Shown: one piece after another, positions 59,310-60,196 of the stretch
Layout of the letters: each line of letters starts with the position of its first letter
Position numbering within the stretch: position 1 is the stretch's first letter
Assembly (NCBI RefSeq): GCF_003287875.1
Contig: NZ_QMKK01000018.1
Coordinates: 1-60,196 of the forward strand
Length of the DNA stretch: 60,196 nt
Source of the DNA: Martinezella tropici
GTDB taxonomy: Bacteria > Pseudomonadota > Alphaproteobacteria > Rhizobiales > Rhizobiaceae
Direction of reading: 5' to 3'
Notes under the pieces: model-generated
The model's input: the letters and a program-made list of their open reading frames with translations, nothing else
Told to the model about the DNA's origin: nothing
Database searches by the model: none
Program-made: the position numbers and the translations under genes

Positions 59310-60196
59310 TTAGAAGTCCATTCCTGCTCCGGCCGGCAGCGCCGGTGCCGCTTCCTTCTTCGGCTTTTCCGCGATCATGGCTTCCGTCGTCACCAGGAGG
59401 CCGGCAACGGAAGCTGCGTCCTGAAGAGCCGTGCGCACGACCTTGGCCGGGTCGATCACGCCTTGCGCATAGAGATCGCCATATTCGCCGGTCTGCGCAT
59501 TCCAGCCGAAGGAGAAGTCGCTCTTCTCTCTGAGCTTGCCAACGATGATCGAGCCTTCGGCACCGGCATTTTCCGCGATCTGACGCACCGGTGCTTCGAT
59601 GGCACGGCGCACGATATCGACGCCGACACGCTGGTCATCGTTTTGTGTGGAGAGCCCGTCGAGTGCTTTGATCGCCCGAAGCAAGGCAACCCCGCCGCCT
59701 GGCAGTATGCCTTCCTCGACAGCCGCACGGGTCGCGTGGAGCGCGTCGTCGACACGGTCCTTCTTTTCCTTCACTTCGACTTCGGTCGAGCCGCCGACGC
59801 GGATGACGGCAACGCCGCCAGCGAGCTTGGCAAGACGTTCCTGCAGCTTCTCGCGGTCGTAGTCGGAGGTGGTTTCCTCGATCTGAGCCCTGATCTGGGC
59901 AACGCGGCCTTCGATGTCGGACTTGGCGCCAGTGCCGTCGACGATCGTCGTGTTTTCCTTTTCGATCGAAACCTTCTTGGAACGGCCGAGCATGTCGAGG
60001 GTGACATTCTCCAACTTGATGCCAAGATCTTCGGAGATGACGGTGCCGCCCGTCAGGATGGCGATGTCTTCCAGCATGGCCTTGCGGCGGTCGCCGAAGC
60101 CCGGAGCCTTGACGGCAGCGATCTTGAGGCCACCGCGCAGCTTGTTGACAACGAGGGTCGCAAGCGCTTCGCCTTCGACGTCTTCAGCGATGATGA
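59310..60196 (-). CDS. groEL: Chaperonin GroEL, C-terminal part
   Basis: The right window edge cuts the gene; about 295 C-terminal residues are present. [40 protein letters not shown] and [20 protein letters not shown] are classic GroEL blocks. The end is [10 protein letters not shown]. The GGM-repeat tail of some GroELs is absent, as in many alpha-proteobacteria. It forms the double-ring chaperonin with GroES, which would lie upstream outside the window. Rhizobia often carry several groEL copies, and this one may be an extra copy on the secondary replicon. Confidence 0.96.
   Translation of the reverse strand, partial: IIAEDVEGEALATLVVNKLRGGLKIAAVKAPGFGDRRKAMLEDIAILTGGTVISEDLGIKLENVTLDMLGRSKKVSIEKENTTIVDGTGAKSDIEGRVAQIRAQIEETTSDYDREKLQERLAKLAGGVAVIRVGGSTEVEVKEKKDRVDDALHATRAAVEEGILPGGGVALLRAIKALDGLSTQNDDQRVGVDIVRRAIEAPVRQIAENAGAEGSIIVGKLREKSDFSFGWNAQTGEYGDLYAQGVIDPAKVVRTALQDAASVAGLLVTTEAMIAEKPKKEAAPALPAGAGMDF

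Noticed and set aside
1..60196. CRISPR array, tRNA, rRNA or intact insertion sequence
   Set aside because: No regularly spaced repeats, cloverleaf-like sequences, rRNA motifs or transposase signatures were recognised on reading both strands.

Overview
The window looks like a large secondary replicon (megaplasmid or chromid) of a Rhizobiaceae member in the Rhizobium/Agrobacterium/Sinorhizobium group. The reasons are a complete repABC locus with an antisense RNA between repB and repC, rhizobial families such as DUF982, a PhnA-like protein and ROSE-type heat-shock control, many ABC uptake systems, and GC-rich codon use. No tRNA, rRNA, insertion sequence or CRISPR array was recognised.

Layout. 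1-11.5 kb: two divergent blocks forming an N-methylglutamate (methylamine/sarcosine-type) pathway. Leftward run an XRE-cupin regulator, mgsA, mgsB and mgsC (split glutamate-synthase-like enzyme), a type III glutamine synthetase-like enzyme (probable gamma-glutamylmethylamide synthetase) and purU. A GlxA-type AraC regulator lies in the middle, and rightward run soxB-soxD-soxA-soxG. Together they can move a methylamino group through N-methylglutamate, oxidise it onto tetrahydrofolate, and release formate by PurU. 11.8-15.5 kb: repA-repB-(ctRNA)-repC. 15.6-26.9 kb: a mosaic accessory stretch with a small secreted protein, two efflux pump/regulator pairs, an HIT protein, a VOC protein, DUF982, DUF4168, an avidin-like protein, a 35-residue membrane protein and a PhnA-like protein. 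It also carries two perfect long palindromes (about 22.1-22.2 kb) that match a palindrome directly behind repB and may be partition (parS) sites.

27-30.7 kb: polysaccharide pyruvyl transferase and flippase, then a DUF1236-type secreted protein. 30.7-32.1 kb: a divergent LysR/DUF3237 pair. 32.2-39.5 kb: a GH2 glycosidase, an ABC sugar importer without its own ATPase, and a divergent LacI regulator with a likely operator. 39.5-47.6 kb: a GntR regulator, an M20 and an M28 peptidase, and a polar amino acid ABC transporter with two binding proteins, which looks like a module for importing and hydrolysing amino-acid conjugates. 47.9-53.3 kb: a GntR regulator and a complete CUT1 sugar importer with a Tat-type binding protein.

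53.3-60.2 kb: a leftward stress/carbohydrate block: groEL (cut by the window edge), three small conserved genes, a GT4 glycosyltransferase, a glycogen-debranching-like enzyme, and two small heat-shock proteins preceded by a ROSE-like RNA thermometer.

The most notable leads are the avidin-like protein without a signal peptide, the long palindromes shared with the repB-repC junction, the ROSE-like leader, the paired TetR operators, a shared sequence element at the two promoters of the N-methylglutamate cluster, and the peptidase/transporter module. All functional assignments come from reading motifs; no database search was run.
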